Positions 1 to 7,937 of a stretch of DNA of 30,126 nucleotides are shown here, in pieces (positions within the stretch are counted from its first letter, which is position 1; the number at the start of each line of letters is the position of its first letter). Source of the stretch: a virus; the IMG/VR virus record IMGVR_UViG_3300013307_000675, positions 1 to 30,126 of that record; one strand, written 5' to 3'. A program made the position numbers and the translations under genes. The notes beneath the pieces were generated by a model. It worked only from the letters and a program-made list of their open reading frames with translations. It was not told where the DNA came from and made no database searches.

Positions 1-1071
1 CTATACGCCATCGGCGAGCACGTACGGAGAGAACTGCACTACCTCCTCCCCGATCCAATCATTGATTGCCAGCAACCGGTCTTGCAGCGGCTTTACCTCG
101 TTGCGTGCGAACACCATTGCCGCTTTCTCTACGTCGCCAAAGCCGCCGGTGTTGGATGGAATGATGCCCATAAGCTGCGGTGGCACGCGATGCGCTGCGA
201 GCTGATCGTCGCGCGTCACGTTCTTGATGTTCCAAAACTCGTCCTTGGCAGCCACCTCTGACACCGGCAAGAGCTGAATCCCGTCCTTCTTGCCGTTGGG
301 TGCGTACATGAACAGGTTGCGGAAGTTGCCCGGACCCTTGGCGCTCTTCATCGCCTCGCGCAGGCGGTCAACGTCTTCCTGGCTGTGCGCCGCGTCGGTC
401 ATGTACAGGATGAAACCCGCGTGTGCCCCGTTCTTGTAGTAGCGCCGGCGGAACAGCGTGGCCGACTCGTTGAGCCACGTGGCATTGAGCGCTGAGAGGT
501 ATTCCGGGAGCCCGTACACCTCCTGGTTGATGTCTGGCTCCTGCAGGTGAAAGATCGTGCCAGGCGCGAACTCATGCGGCTGTTGGTAGCTCTGCACAAA
601 GTAATAGGTCGACAGGTCCAGGCCTCGCCTCATGTACTTCGCCAGGGCCGGCTGCAGCCCCATGCTGGAAGCGGCCCGACTGATGCGGTTTTCCAGGTAG
701 GCATTGCCGAACACCTGCCAGTCGAGCACGAAGCGCTCGAACGCCTGGCGGGACAACAGCTTGTGCGGGATGAACGTGCTCACCAGGATGTTGCGCTTTA
801 CAAAGATGGCGGAGCTGTGATGCGCCGCCGCGCGGAACGAGCGCGCCAGACCATCGAGTGGCATCGGGGGCTCGAACCACTTGCCCATGCGCATGCATTC
901 CACGTAGTCGAGCAGCTCGCGCCGGTCGAGTACTTCGATCGGATCGCCAAACGAAAAGGCCTCCGCGCGCGGCACGCGGTCGGTCTTTTGTTCGGCAGGC
1001 GCCTGGGCGTCGGCGACACGCCCGTGCGGGTTACTGGCGCCGGCGGCGCGGCGATTCTTGTTGCGGCTCAT
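1..1071 (-). CDS. Q: Phage portal protein, P2 gpQ type
   Basis: Portal of the capsid: a dodecameric ring at one capsid vertex through which DNA is packaged and to which the tail is joined. The 356-residue product matches the P2 gpQ / PBSX portal family in length (P2 about 344) and pattern: a polar basic N-terminus (MSRNKNRR), an early AFSFGDPIEVLDR segment, VFGNAYLE, GLPEYLSAL and a C-terminal stretch with RVPPQLMGIIP and GFGDVEKAAMVF. The start at 1071 is chosen because its ATG overlaps the terminase stop (ATGA, 1068-1071), the usual P-to-Q coupling; an upstream in-frame ATG at 1149 would run deep into the terminase. The TAG stop is bases 1-3, so the gene is just complete. It is the last gene of the leftward P-Q operon. 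Confidence 0.96.
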   Translation of the reverse strand: MSRNKNRRAAGASNPHGRVADAQAPAEQKTDRVPRAEAFSFGDPIEVLDRRELLDYVECMRMGKWFEPPMPLDGLARSFRAAAHHSSAIFVKRNILVSTFIPHKLLSRQAFERFVLDWQVFGNAYLENRISRAASSMGLQPALAKYMRRGLDLSTYYFVQSYQQPHEFAPGTIFHLQEPDINQEVYGLPEYLSALNATWLNESATLFRRRYYKNGAHAGFILYMTDAAHSQEDVDRLREAMKSAKGPGNFRNLFMYAPNGKKDGIQLLPVSEVAAKDEFWNIKNVTRDDQLAAHRVPPQLMGIIPSNTGGFGDVEKAAMVFARNEVKPLQDRLLAINDWIGEEVVQFSPYVLADGV

Positions 1072-2849
1072 GAGAACTCCAAAATGCTGGTGTTGGTCGC
1101 GCTCGCGCCTTCGATCGGTTCGTTGGAAAGCGCATGCATGGTTGCCCACGCCAGGTCAGCGTGGCTGATCTCTTCGGAGCGGCCGGCCTGGTAGGTGACG
1201 CGGCCACCGCCGGCGGTGACCGTCTTCTTGATTGCCATGAACGACGCGGCCAGGTCGGACCAACCGGCGTCGAACTCCAGCCGGCCTTTACTGATCACGT
1301 CGTAGGCCTTCAGCACCAGCGCCGTCTTCACTTCGACGCTGTAGGTGTAACCTTTCGCATCGGGGCGAACCTTCGTCACGATCTTGTAGACCGCGTCACC
1401 GATGCCGGTTCGGTCGACGCCGATGTGCGTCACGTTGTAGCGCTCGCACACGCGCAAGATGGCCGCGGCCTGCTCTTCGTAGTCGATCCCCTTGAACTGG
1501 TGTTTCTCCAGCACGCGGAACTTGCCGCCCGGCACCAGCGGCGGCGCGACCACCACAAGCGCAGCGCTGTCTCCGCCGCCACCGTTGGGGTCATAGCCGA
1601 CCCAGACTTGGCGGTAGCCGAACGGGCGCGGTGCGAACGGTCGGAAGTCGTCCCACACCTCCCAGCTATCCACCATGCCGCGCATGAGCAGTGACAGCGG
1701 AAACACCGACGCCGTGTCGTCCACGAACTCGCACATGAGTAGGTTGGCGTAGTCGAGGTCGCTGTACTCGCGCAGTAGCTGATCCAGATCGAACAGGTTG
1801 CAGCCGCCGCGCAGCGCGTCCTCCACCGTCACGATCTGACGCCACTGGCCGTCCGCGCATCGCATGCCATCACGCAACGCGGCATGGCTCACATCGAGCT
1901 TGATCTGCTTGTCCTTCGGCTTGCCCCGGTTGAAGAGCGTTCCTGACCAGAACGGATAGGCCTCGTGCGCCAAGCTGGAAGGTGTCGAGAAATACGTCTG
2001 CCGCCAGTGCTTGTGGATCGCCATGCCGGAGGCGACCTTGCGCAGCTCCTGGAAGCGCGGCACCCAGAAGTACTCATCGAAATACAGGTTGCCGTGATAG
2101 CTCTGGGCGGTGCGCGCATTCGTGCCTAGGAAGTACAGCGTGGCGCCGTTGGGCAGCACCAACGGATCGCCTTTCAGCTCGACGCCGGCGGCGTCCTTGG
2201 CGAACTGCACGATGTACTGCTTGAAGACGTGCGCCTGGGCCTTGCTAGCCGACAGGAAAATCTGATTACGCCCCGTGGTCAGGGCGTCGATGAAGGCCTC
2301 ACGCGCGAAATACCAGGTGGCGCCGATCTGTCGCGACTTCAGGATGTTGCGGATGCGCGCGGCCCGGCCAGCGCGATACCACACGTCCTGGTAGCCGAAC
2401 AGCGAGTCGTGGAACGCGTCGAGCAGCTTCTTCTGCTCTTCCGGGCTCACCGTGTTGCGCTCTGCCTTCTTCCGTGGCCCAGCATTGCGATTGGCCACCT
2501 TGGGGTTTAGGTCGCTCTCGTTGCCGCCGTCGCGGTAGCGCTCACGGCGCGCCAGGCTGTCGAGCTGCCGGCGCAGCAGATCGATCTCCTTGAAGTCGCG
2601 CCCCTCCTTCTTGTCCTTCGCGACCAGGCGCATCAAGCGCTCTTCGATCGTCAGCGCAACGCGTTCATCGGGCGTGGTGTCAGCCCACCCGTCGCGCCGC
2701 TTCCAACTGTGGATCGTCACCGGTTTGACGCCCAGCATTTCGGCGATGCGCGCCACGCGATAGCCCTGCCAGTACAGGGTGCGTGCGATGCGGCGCGGGT
2801 CCTTTTCCGGGTCGATCGTGAGAGAGGCAATGGCGGGGAGCGTAGTCAT
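1068..2849 (-). CDS. P: Terminase large subunit (ATPase/nuclease), P2 gpP type
   Basis: Packaging motor: ATPase that pumps DNA through the portal plus a nuclease that cuts cos together with gpM. 593 residues, almost the same as P2 gpP (590). Visible parts: an N-terminal helix-turn-helix for DNA binding (about 24-55, YWQGYRVARIAEMLGVKP), a P-loop-like segment ILKSRQIGATWYF, a Walker B-like NLYFDEYF, and a C-terminal RNase H-like nuclease with acidic residues in VGYDPNGGGGDS, GVDRTGIGD and SHADLAW. The ATG at 2849 is the only good start but no Shine-Dalgarno precedes it, and it lies 56 bp from the centre of the late-activator palindrome at 2894-2916, so the message may be leaderless. Divergent from scaffold gene O. 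Confidence 0.96.
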   Translation of the reverse strand: MTTLPAIASLTIDPEKDPRRIARTLYWQGYRVARIAEMLGVKPVTIHSWKRRDGWADTTPDERVALTIEERLMRLVAKDKKEGRDFKEIDLLRRQLDSLARRERYRDGGNESDLNPKVANRNAGPRKKAERNTVSPEEQKKLLDAFHDSLFGYQDVWYRAGRAARIRNILKSRQIGATWYFAREAFIDALTTGRNQIFLSASKAQAHVFKQYIVQFAKDAAGVELKGDPLVLPNGATLYFLGTNARTAQSYHGNLYFDEYFWVPRFQELRKVASGMAIHKHWRQTYFSTPSSLAHEAYPFWSGTLFNRGKPKDKQIKLDVSHAALRDGMRCADGQWRQIVTVEDALRGGCNLFDLDQLLREYSDLDYANLLMCEFVDDTASVFPLSLLMRGMVDSWEVWDDFRPFAPRPFGYRQVWVGYDPNGGGGDSAALVVVAPPLVPGGKFRVLEKHQFKGIDYEEQAAAILRVCERYNVTHIGVDRTGIGDAVYKIVTKVRPDAKGYTYSVEVKTALVLKAYDVISKGRLEFDAGWSDLAASFMAIKKTVTAGGGRVTYQAGRSEEISHADLAWATMHALSNEPIEGASATNTSILEFS

Positions 2850-2893
2850 GACGCAACGCTACCGGCCCCGCGCGCGCGTGCCACGCGGCGCCT

Positions 2894-2916
2894 GTTGTGG
2901 CGCGGGTTTCCACAAC
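2894..2916. promoter_or_regulatory. Late-activator (Ogr-type) palindrome between P and O
   Basis: GTTGTG-N11-CACAAC, a perfect dyad (extendable by one pair to TGTTGTGG/CCACAACA with a 9-bp spacer). The same element occurs before V and before FI. In P2, Ogr/Delta activators bind a TGT-N12-ACA dyad centred near -55 of each late promoter; here the TGT-ACA spacing is 13. Its centre (2905) is 56 bp from the P start on the left and 94 bp from the O start on the right, so one palindrome could serve both divergent late operons. Binding by the Ogr homologue at 23476-23724 is inferred. Confidence 0.7.
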
Positions 2917-2998
2917 ATCAACGCGTTGCCCGCGTGGGTGTCCGGCGCTGAAATGGCAACACCACCGAACTACCCGGACACCGACCACAGAGGACACC

Positions 2999-3832
2999 AT
3001 GCCCACCAAGTTTTTCCGCATTGCCACCGAAGGCGCGACGAGTGACGGCCGCGTGATCGACCGCGAGACGCTGGTCCAGATGGCGAAGAGCTACGACCCG
3101 AAGGTCTATACCGCCCGCGTCAACCTGGAGCACATCCGCGGCTATGACCCGGCTGGTCCCTTCAAGGCCTACGGCGACGTGGTTGCGCTGCGGACGGAAG
3201 AGGTGGACGGCAAGCTGGGCTTGTTCGCACAGATCGATCCCACCGAAGAGTTGGTGGCGATGACCAAGGCCCGTCAAAAAATCTTCTCGTCGATGTAGGT
3301 GCAGCCGAGCTTTGCCGACACCGGCGAGGCCTACCTGGTCGGTCTTGCCGTGACGGACAACCCTGCCAGCCTGGGCTGCGACGTGCTCAAGTTCAACGCG
3401 CAGGCGCCTGTGAATCCTCTGGCCGCGCGCAAGCTGGATCCCGCCAATCTGTTCACGGAAGTGGTCCCGGTCGAAGCCGATCTCTCGCAATCGGTATCTG
3501 CTGACCCCGCGCCTGTCCCGTCGCGCTTCGCCGACAGCATCAAGGCGCTCTTCTCCAAACAACGCAAGACGGACGACAGCACCGACGCACGCTTCGCTGA
3601 CGCACAGGAAGCGATTCAGACCGTAGCGACACAGGTGCAGACCATGGGGGAGCAGGTCGTTGCGGGCTTCAAGAGCATCAACGACCAACTGGCCGCGCTG
3701 AAGACCCAAAACGATCAGCGCGACCAGGCCTTCAACACGCTGAAGAACGGTATGGAGACCACCCCGGCATTCACGTCACGCCCGCCCGCAACTGGCGGCG
3801 ACGGCGCGGCCGACATCAAGACCGACTGCTGA
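2999..3832 (+). pseudogene. O: Capsid scaffolding protein/protease, P2 gpO type, interrupted by an in-frame amber codon
   Basis: P2 gpO is an internal scaffold whose N-terminal serine-protease domain matures the capsid. Residues 1-99 (2999-3298) hold the protease: D16 in TSDGRVI, H45 in NLEHIRGY and S98 in KIFSSM align with the P2 triad D19/H48/S107. The reading frame then meets TAG at 3296-3298 and resumes without shift from GTG 3299 as VQPSFADTGEAYLVGLAVTDNPASLG, the normal continuation of gpO; the rest carries the scaffold region to 3832. Readthrough would give 277 aa, close to P2's 284. P2-family members have Glu (SMEI/SMEV) at this place, so a single GAG to TAG change explains it. A Shine-Dalgarno (AGAGGA) precedes 2999; none is seen before 3299. 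Either a dead gene, suppressed amber, sequencing error, or a two-part product. Confidence 0.9.
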
Positions 3833-3884
3833 CCTGGCCACCGGACCCAGCACCACCACGAAGACCATCAACCGGAGTCAACAC

Positions 3885-4895
3885 ATGCGTAACAACACCC
3901 GCCGCCTCTACGATGCCTATGCGGCCGAAGTCGCGAAACTGAACGGCGTCGATCGCGTCGACGTGAAGTTCTCGGTCGAGCCGACCGTGCAACAGCGCCT
4001 GGAAGACAAGATCCAGGAATCCAGCGACTTCCTGAAGAAGATCAACTTCCACGGCGTGACCGAGCAAGAGGGCGAGAAGATCGGCCTGGGTGTCTCTGGG
4101 CCAGTGGCGAGCACGACCGACACCACCAAGCAGGATCGCCAAACGTCGGACATCTCCACGTTGGACGGTCGCAAGTACCGCTGCGAACAGACCAACTCCG
4201 ACACGCACATCACCTACCAGAAGCTGGACGCGTGGGCCAAGTTCCCGGACTTCCAGACGCGGATCCGCGACGCCATCATCCGCCGCCAGGCGTTGGATCG
4301 CATGATGATTGGCTTTCACGGGGTGAAGCGCGCACCGACGTCTGATCGTGCCGCCAACCCGATGCTGCAGGACGTCAACAAGGGCTGGCTGCAGACCATG
4401 CGCGAGCAAGCGCCGCAGCGCGTCATGAAGGAGGGAAAGACCGCCGGCAAGATCATCGGCGGCGGTGCCGGCGGCGACTACGCCAACCTGGACGCTCTGG
4501 TCTTCGACGTGGTGAACCACATGATTGACCCGTGGTACGCAGAAGACCCGGAGCTGGTCGTGGTGTGCGGTCGCCAACTGCTGGCCGACAAGTACTTCCC
4601 GATCATCAACCAGTCCAACCGCCCCACCGACGCCCTGGCAGTGGACCTGATCGTCAGCCAGAAGCGCATCGGCAACCTGCCTGCCGTGCGCGTGCCGTAC
4701 TTCCCGGCCAATGGTCTGTTGGTGACTCGCCTGGACAACCTGTCGATCTACTTCCAGGAAGGCAGCCGCCGTCGCACGATCGTGGACAACGCCAAGCGCG
4801 ATCGCATCGAGAACTACGAGTCGAGCAACGACGCGTACGTCCTTGAAGACCTGGGCTGCGCGGCATCGGCCGAGAACATCACGGTGGCCGCGTAA
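3885..4895 (+). CDS. N: Major capsid protein, P2 gpN type
   Basis: Main shell protein (HK97 fold in this family), assembled on gpO and normally trimmed by it. 336 residues (P2 gpN 357). Recognisable family stretches: MRNNTRRLYDAYAAEVAKLNGV at the start, FSVEPTVQQRLEDKIQESS, DFLKKINFHGVTEQEGEKIGLGVSG, and the C-terminal VEDLG-like end VLEDLGCAASAE. The N-terminal ~30 residues would be the cleaved propeptide by analogy with P2. A Shine-Dalgarno (CGGAG) precedes the ATG. The stop overlaps the gpM start (TAATG). Its maturation depends on the upstream protease, which is interrupted here. Confidence 0.96.
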   Translation: MRNNTRRLYDAYAAEVAKLNGVDRVDVKFSVEPTVQQRLEDKIQESSDFLKKINFHGVTEQEGEKIGLGVSGPVASTTDTTKQDRQTSDISTLDGRKYRCEQTNSDTHITYQKLDAWAKFPDFQTRIRDAIIRRQALDRMMIGFHGVKRAPTSDRAANPMLQDVNKGWLQTMREQAPQRVMKEGKTAGKIIGGGAGGDYANLDALVFDVVNHMIDPWYAEDPELVVVCGRQLLADKYFPIINQSNRPTDALAVDLIVSQKRIGNLPAVRVPYFPANGLLVTRLDNLSIYFQEGSRRRTIVDNAKRDRIENYESSNDAYVLEDLGCAASAENITVAA

Positions 4896-5617
4896 TGAGC
4901 AGCCCGGCCCGCAACCATTTCTTGCGGGCCTGCGCCGCCCGCGCGGCGCAGGCCGAGCAGGATTCGAATCCTTTGCAGAACGCATCTGGGTACGAACTCA
5001 TGCTGGCGCAGCTCGGTGAGCACAAGCGCCAGCTCAAGCAGATTCAGTCGGTCGAGCGCAAGGCAGAGGCCAAGCGCCGGATGCTGCCGGAGTACGCGGC
5101 TTGGATGGAGGGAGTGCTACAGGCCGACAGCGGCGCGCAGGACGACGTCTTCATGACCGTGCTGGTCTGGCACATCGACGCGGGGCAATTTGCTGCTGCG
5201 TTGCCGCTGGCCGCTTACGCGATCCGCCACAAGCTGACGATGCCCGACCAGTACAAGCGCACCACCGCCTGCCTCATCGCCGAGGAGTTCGCCAACATGG
5301 TGCTCAAGGCGCCGGACGCAATCCGACCGGAGGACGCCGGCGCGCTCCTGGAACTAGAGGCACTGCTGAATGGCGAAGACATGCCGGACGAGGTGCGCGC
5401 CAAGCTCCACAAGGCACTCGGCTACGCGGTCAGCCAAGCCGGCACCGGCATGGATGGCGCCACGGCGACCGCGCTGCGAGAACAGGCACTGGTGCACCTG
5501 CGTCGCGCCCTGGAGCTGCACGACAAATCCGGCGTGAAAAAGGACATCGAGCGCATCGAGCGCGAGATCAAGAACGCAGCCACGACCGGCGCCCAGGAGG
5601 GCGACGGGAAGAGCTGA
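4895..5617 (+). CDS. M: Terminase small subunit (endonuclease subunit), P2 gpM type
   Basis: Partner of gpP in cos cleavage and packaging start. 240 residues (P2 gpM 247). Family pattern: short polar N-terminus MSSPARNHFLR, a basic helical stretch QIQSVERKAEAKRRMLPEYAAWMEGVL, then VLVWHIDAGQFAAALPLAAYAIRHKL and KRTTACLIAEEFA, ending in a charged tail with KKDIERIEREIKNA. Start ATG overlaps the capsid stop (TAATG), so translation is coupled. Followed by a 97-bp gap with two competing hairpins before gene L. Confidence 0.95.
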   Translation: MSSPARNHFLRACAARAAQAEQDSNPLQNASGYELMLAQLGEHKRQLKQIQSVERKAEAKRRMLPEYAAWMEGVLQADSGAQDDVFMTVLVWHIDAGQFAAALPLAAYAIRHKLTMPDQYKRTTACLIAEEFANMVLKAPDAIRPEDAGALLELEALLNGEDMPDEVRAKLHKALGYAVSQAGTGMDGATATALREQALVHLRRALELHDKSGVKKDIERIEREIKNAATTGAQEGDGKS

Positions 5618-5642
5618 CACCGAGCGTGACCCCGCGCATCAG

Positions 5643-5687
5643 GCGGCACGGGGCAGTCTTCCGGCGTGCCGCGAAGCCTTGCCCCGT
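5643..5687 (+). other. Two mutually exclusive hairpins between M and L
   Basis: Two perfect 8-bp inverted repeats share bases 5648-5650. Stem A is GCGGCACG (5643-5650) with CGTGCCGC (5665-5672); stem B is ACGGGGCA (5648-5655) with TGCCCCGT (5680-5687). Only one can form at a time. No T-run follows, so this is not an ordinary terminator; it sits just before a gene (L) whose start has a poor Shine-Dalgarno. A switch or an RNA-processing site are guesses. Confidence 0.45.
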
Positions 5688-5714
5688 CCACCGCCTCCTC
5701 ATTCACATGACCCC

Positions 5715-6194
5715 ATGTCTTCATTCATCGCAGCTGCACCCGTGCCCGCGCCGGCACAACCTGGAGGGGAGCCGATCGGCAACGACGGCTTCTTCCCCGA
5801 TATCGACGTCGACCAGGCGTACGCCGCCATGCGCCTGGACGGCACCGTCACGCCGCAGCGCCTGCGCGCCTCGCTGGTGGAAGCGGTGATTTCGGTCAAC
5901 GCCGAGCTGGAGGCCTGGAAGGCGGCGCAAATGTCGTTCGGCCGGTTGACGCTGGCCGACGTGCCGGCGCCCAAGATCGATGGCCGCAGCGCACACCTTC
6001 ACCGCTACCACCGCGCCGTGCACTGCATGGCGGCCGCGTGGCTCATTGAGCGGTACCGGACGATCGACGCGACGGCCACGGGTGACCGCAAGGCCGAAGC
6101 CGAGAACCTGGGCGTCGATGACCTGCGCCGCGATGCGCGCTGGGCCATAAGTGACCTGATGGGTGTGAGCCGCACGACGGTGGAACTCATCTGA
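5715..6194 (+). CDS. L: Head completion/stabilisation protein, P2 gpL type
   Basis: Closes the filled head and prepares the connector for tail joining. 159 residues (P2 gpL 169). Family features are GFFPDIDVDQAYAAMRLDGTVT, then RLRASLVEAVISVNAELEAW, HLHRYHRAVHCMAAAWLIERYRTIDAT and the C-terminal ARWAISDLMGVSRTTVELI. The start at 5715 is chosen because it begins the conserved part; a TTG 36 bp upstream would only add a proline-rich stretch. Its Shine-Dalgarno is weak. The stop overlaps the X start (TGATG). Confidence 0.92.
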   Translation: MSSFIAAAPVPAPAQPGGEPIGNDGFFPDIDVDQAYAAMRLDGTVTPQRLRASLVEAVISVNAELEAWKAAQMSFGRLTLADVPAPKIDGRSAHLHRYHRAVHCMAAAWLIERYRTIDATATGDRKAEAENLGVDDLRRDARWAISDLMGVSRTTVELI

Positions 6195-6397
6195 TGCGCG
6201 TGCGAGCCATCCAGGGCGACACCGTGGACGCCATCTGCCAGCGGGTCTATGGACGCACGGCAGGCGTCACCGAGGCCGTCCTATTGGCCAACCCGGGCAT
6301 TGCCGATCTGGGGCCGATCCTGCCGCACGGAACCGAACTCGACATGCCCGACATTTCCCCGCAGCCGGCCGTGCAAATGGTCCAGCTCTGGGACTGA
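6194..6397 (+). CDS. X: Tail protein X (LysM-like)
   Basis: 67 residues, the exact size of P2 gpX. The sequence reads like a LysM-type fold: MRVRAIQGDTVDAICQRVYG, then AVLLANPGIADLGPILPHGTELDMPDI. gpX is an essential P2 tail protein of unclear exact place, probably near the baseplate. Starts inside the L stop codon (TGATG), as expected for the coupled L-X pair. Confidence 0.93.
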   Translation: MRVRAIQGDTVDAICQRVYGRTAGVTEAVLLANPGIADLGPILPHGTELDMPDISPQPAVQMVQLWD

Positions 6398-6412
6398 CCC
6401 CAAGGAACCCAC

Positions 6413-6826
6413 ATGGCTGAACCCATCTCCACCAGCTCCACCGCCACGCTCGCTGTGACGGGCGCCGGGGCGCTGTCCATCCTGCTGCCTGGCGTCGACC
6501 CGGGTGCCGTGCTTGGCGCCTTCGCCGGCGCTGCCGTCTTCGTGCTCAACAGCGGCGAACTAGGCACCGTTAAGAAGCTCGGCTTCCTGGCCGCGTCAAT
6601 CGTGGCGGGCCTGTTGTCGGCGCCGCTGGCTGCGGCGCTCATCGCCCGGGCACTGCCCACCAACACGGAAGTCAGCCAAGCCGTGGGGGCGCTGGTCGCC
6701 TCCGCCGTGGTGGTGAAGCTGCTGCTGGCGCTGATCCGCCTGGCCGACAACAGCGACCGGCTGGGGGCCGTCTTCAAGGGCATCAGCGGCAGTAGCGGCA
6801 CTAGCGACAAGGGAGGCAACCCATGA
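6413..6826 (+). CDS. Putative phage holin / membrane protein (first of two)
   Basis: 137 residues with several hydrophobic segments: about 12-30 (ATLAVTGAGALSILLPGV), 33-47, 55-80 (LGFLAASIVAGLLSAPLAAALIA) and 88-107 (VGALVASAVVVKLLLALI), and a polar Ser/Gly-rich C-terminus. It resembles the putative holin found at this place in many Burkholderia/Ralstonia P2-like phages. A good Shine-Dalgarno (AAGGA) lies 9 bases before the ATG. It overlaps the next gene by four bases (ATGA). With the following gene it probably forms a holin/antiholin or two-part holin pair; which one makes the hole cannot be told from sequence. Confidence 0.78.
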   Translation: MAEPISTSSTATLAVTGAGALSILLPGVDPGAVLGAFAGAAVFVLNSGELGTVKKLGFLAASIVAGLLSAPLAAALIARALPTNTEVSQAVGALVASAVVVKLLLALIRLADNSDRLGAVFKGISGSSGTSDKGGNP

Positions 6827-7134
6827 AAAACCTGTTCATCGTGCAGGCCGTGCTATGCGCGTTGATCGCGCTGCGCCTGCTGCTCTTCAAGCGCGAGGGC
6901 GCTGCGCACCGGCCCTGGGCGTCACGCCTCGCCTATGGCCTGGTGGTGCTCACGGGCGCCGTGACCATCGGCGTGCTGTTCGGCCGCTACGACTGGGCGC
7001 TGCTGGCGCAGAACGGCATCACGGCGGTTCTGTGCATCGCGGTCTTCGCGGTGCGCGGCAACGTGGTCGAGCTCTTTCGCATGGGCGGGACGGATTCGTC
7101 CTGCGTGGTGCGGTTTCTCCGGAGGTTGTCATGA
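6823..7134 (+). CDS. Putative three-TM phage holin (second of two)
   Basis: 103 residues. Hydrophobic segments at about 3-21 (NLFIVQAVLCALIALRLLL), 35-53 (LAYGLVVLTGAVTIGVLFG) and 58-76 (ALLAQNGITAVLCIAVFAV) give a three-TM layout typical of small phage holins of the 3TM type. Ends in a short basic tail. Starts in an ATGA overlap with the first membrane gene and itself overlaps the endolysin start by four bases, so holin and lysin are translated together. Confidence 0.82.
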   Translation: MKNLFIVQAVLCALIALRLLLFKREGAAHRPWASRLAYGLVVLTGAVTIGVLFGRYDWALLAQNGITAVLCIAVFAVRGNVVELFRMGGTDSSCVVRFLRRLS

Positions 7135-7937
7135 CGATTCTCAGACAAGGCAGCCTTGGCGCCGAAGTGCGCGAGCTGCAGCGCCTGCTGGCGGTGAAGG
7201 GCCTCAACGTGCCCGACACCGGCGAATACGGCCCGGAGACGGCCGCCGCCGTGCGGGCCGCGCAGGTGCGCTTTGGCCTGGTGGTCGACGGCATTGCCGG
7301 CCCCAAGACCCTGCAGGCGCTGCAGGACGGCGTACGCAGTCCGCGCCTGCTGACCGACGCCGACCTGATCGCGGCGGCTGACACGCTGGGCGTGCCGGTG
7401 GCGGCCGTCCGTGCGGTCAACGAGGTGGAGAGCCGGGGCAATGGCTTCCTGCCCGATGGCCGGCCCGTGATTCTGTTTGAGCGGCATGTGATGTATCGGC
7501 AGTTGCAGGACGCCGGCCGCGACGCGGATGCGCTCGCGCGCCAGTTCCCGAACCTCGTGAACCCCAAGCGCGGTGGCTACGTCGGCAAGGCGGGCGAGCA
7601 CATGCGTCTCTCCCAGGCGATCGCCATCGATGAGGCCTGCGCGCTGTCGTCCGCGAGCTGGGGCTTGTTCCAGGTCATGGCGTATCACTGGCAGCGCCTG
7701 GACTACCGTAGCGTGCAGGACTTCGTGGCAACCATGCGCACGAGCGAGGCCGCGCAACTGGAGGCCTTCGTGCGGTTCGTAAAAGCCGACCCGGCGCTGC
7801 TCAAGGCGCTGCGTGCCGGCAAGTGGGCCACCTTTGCTTCTGGCTACAACGGCGCCGATTACAAAGCGAACCTGTACGACGTGAAGCTCGAGCGCGCCTT
7901 CGAGCGCTACCAGGCAGAAGAACCGGTGGCGGCATGA
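7131..7937 (+). CDS. Endolysin: peptidoglycan-binding domain plus N-acetylmuramidase
   Basis: Breaks host peptidoglycan at lysis. 268 residues. Residues about 4-62 (GSLGAEVRELQRLLAVKG ... YGPETAAAVRAAQVRFGL) are a PG_binding_1 domain. Residues about 88-260 are an N-acetylmuramidase (DUF3380-type) domain; the likely catalytic glutamate is E100 in NEVESRGNGFL, followed by PVILFERHVMYR and SSASWGLFQVMAYHW. No signal peptide or signal-anchor, so it needs the holins for release. The ATG at 7131 follows a strong GGAGG; a longer in-frame ORF from 6855 is an artefact. P2's own lysozyme K is a different, smaller enzyme, so the lysin has been replaced. Confidence 0.93.
   Translation: MTILRQGSLGAEVRELQRLLAVKGLNVPDTGEYGPETAAAVRAAQVRFGLVVDGIAGPKTLQALQDGVRSPRLLTDADLIAAADTLGVPVAAVRAVNEVESRGNGFLPDGRPVILFERHVMYRQLQDAGRDADALARQFPNLVNPKRGGYVGKAGEHMRLSQAIAIDEACALSSASWGLFQVMAYHWQRLDYRSVQDFVATMRTSEAAQLEAFVRFVKADPALLKALRAGKWATFASGYNGADYKANLYDVKLERAFERYQAEEPVAA

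Noticed and set aside
3816-4985. 389-codon minus-strand ORF over the capsid gene
   Set aside because: Fully antisense to gpN, same codon-bias artefact.
6855-7130. Upstream extension of the endolysin ORF
   Set aside because: Overlaps the holin gene in another frame and adds low-complexity Arg/Ala sequence; the true start at 7131 has GGAGG and begins the PG-binding domain.
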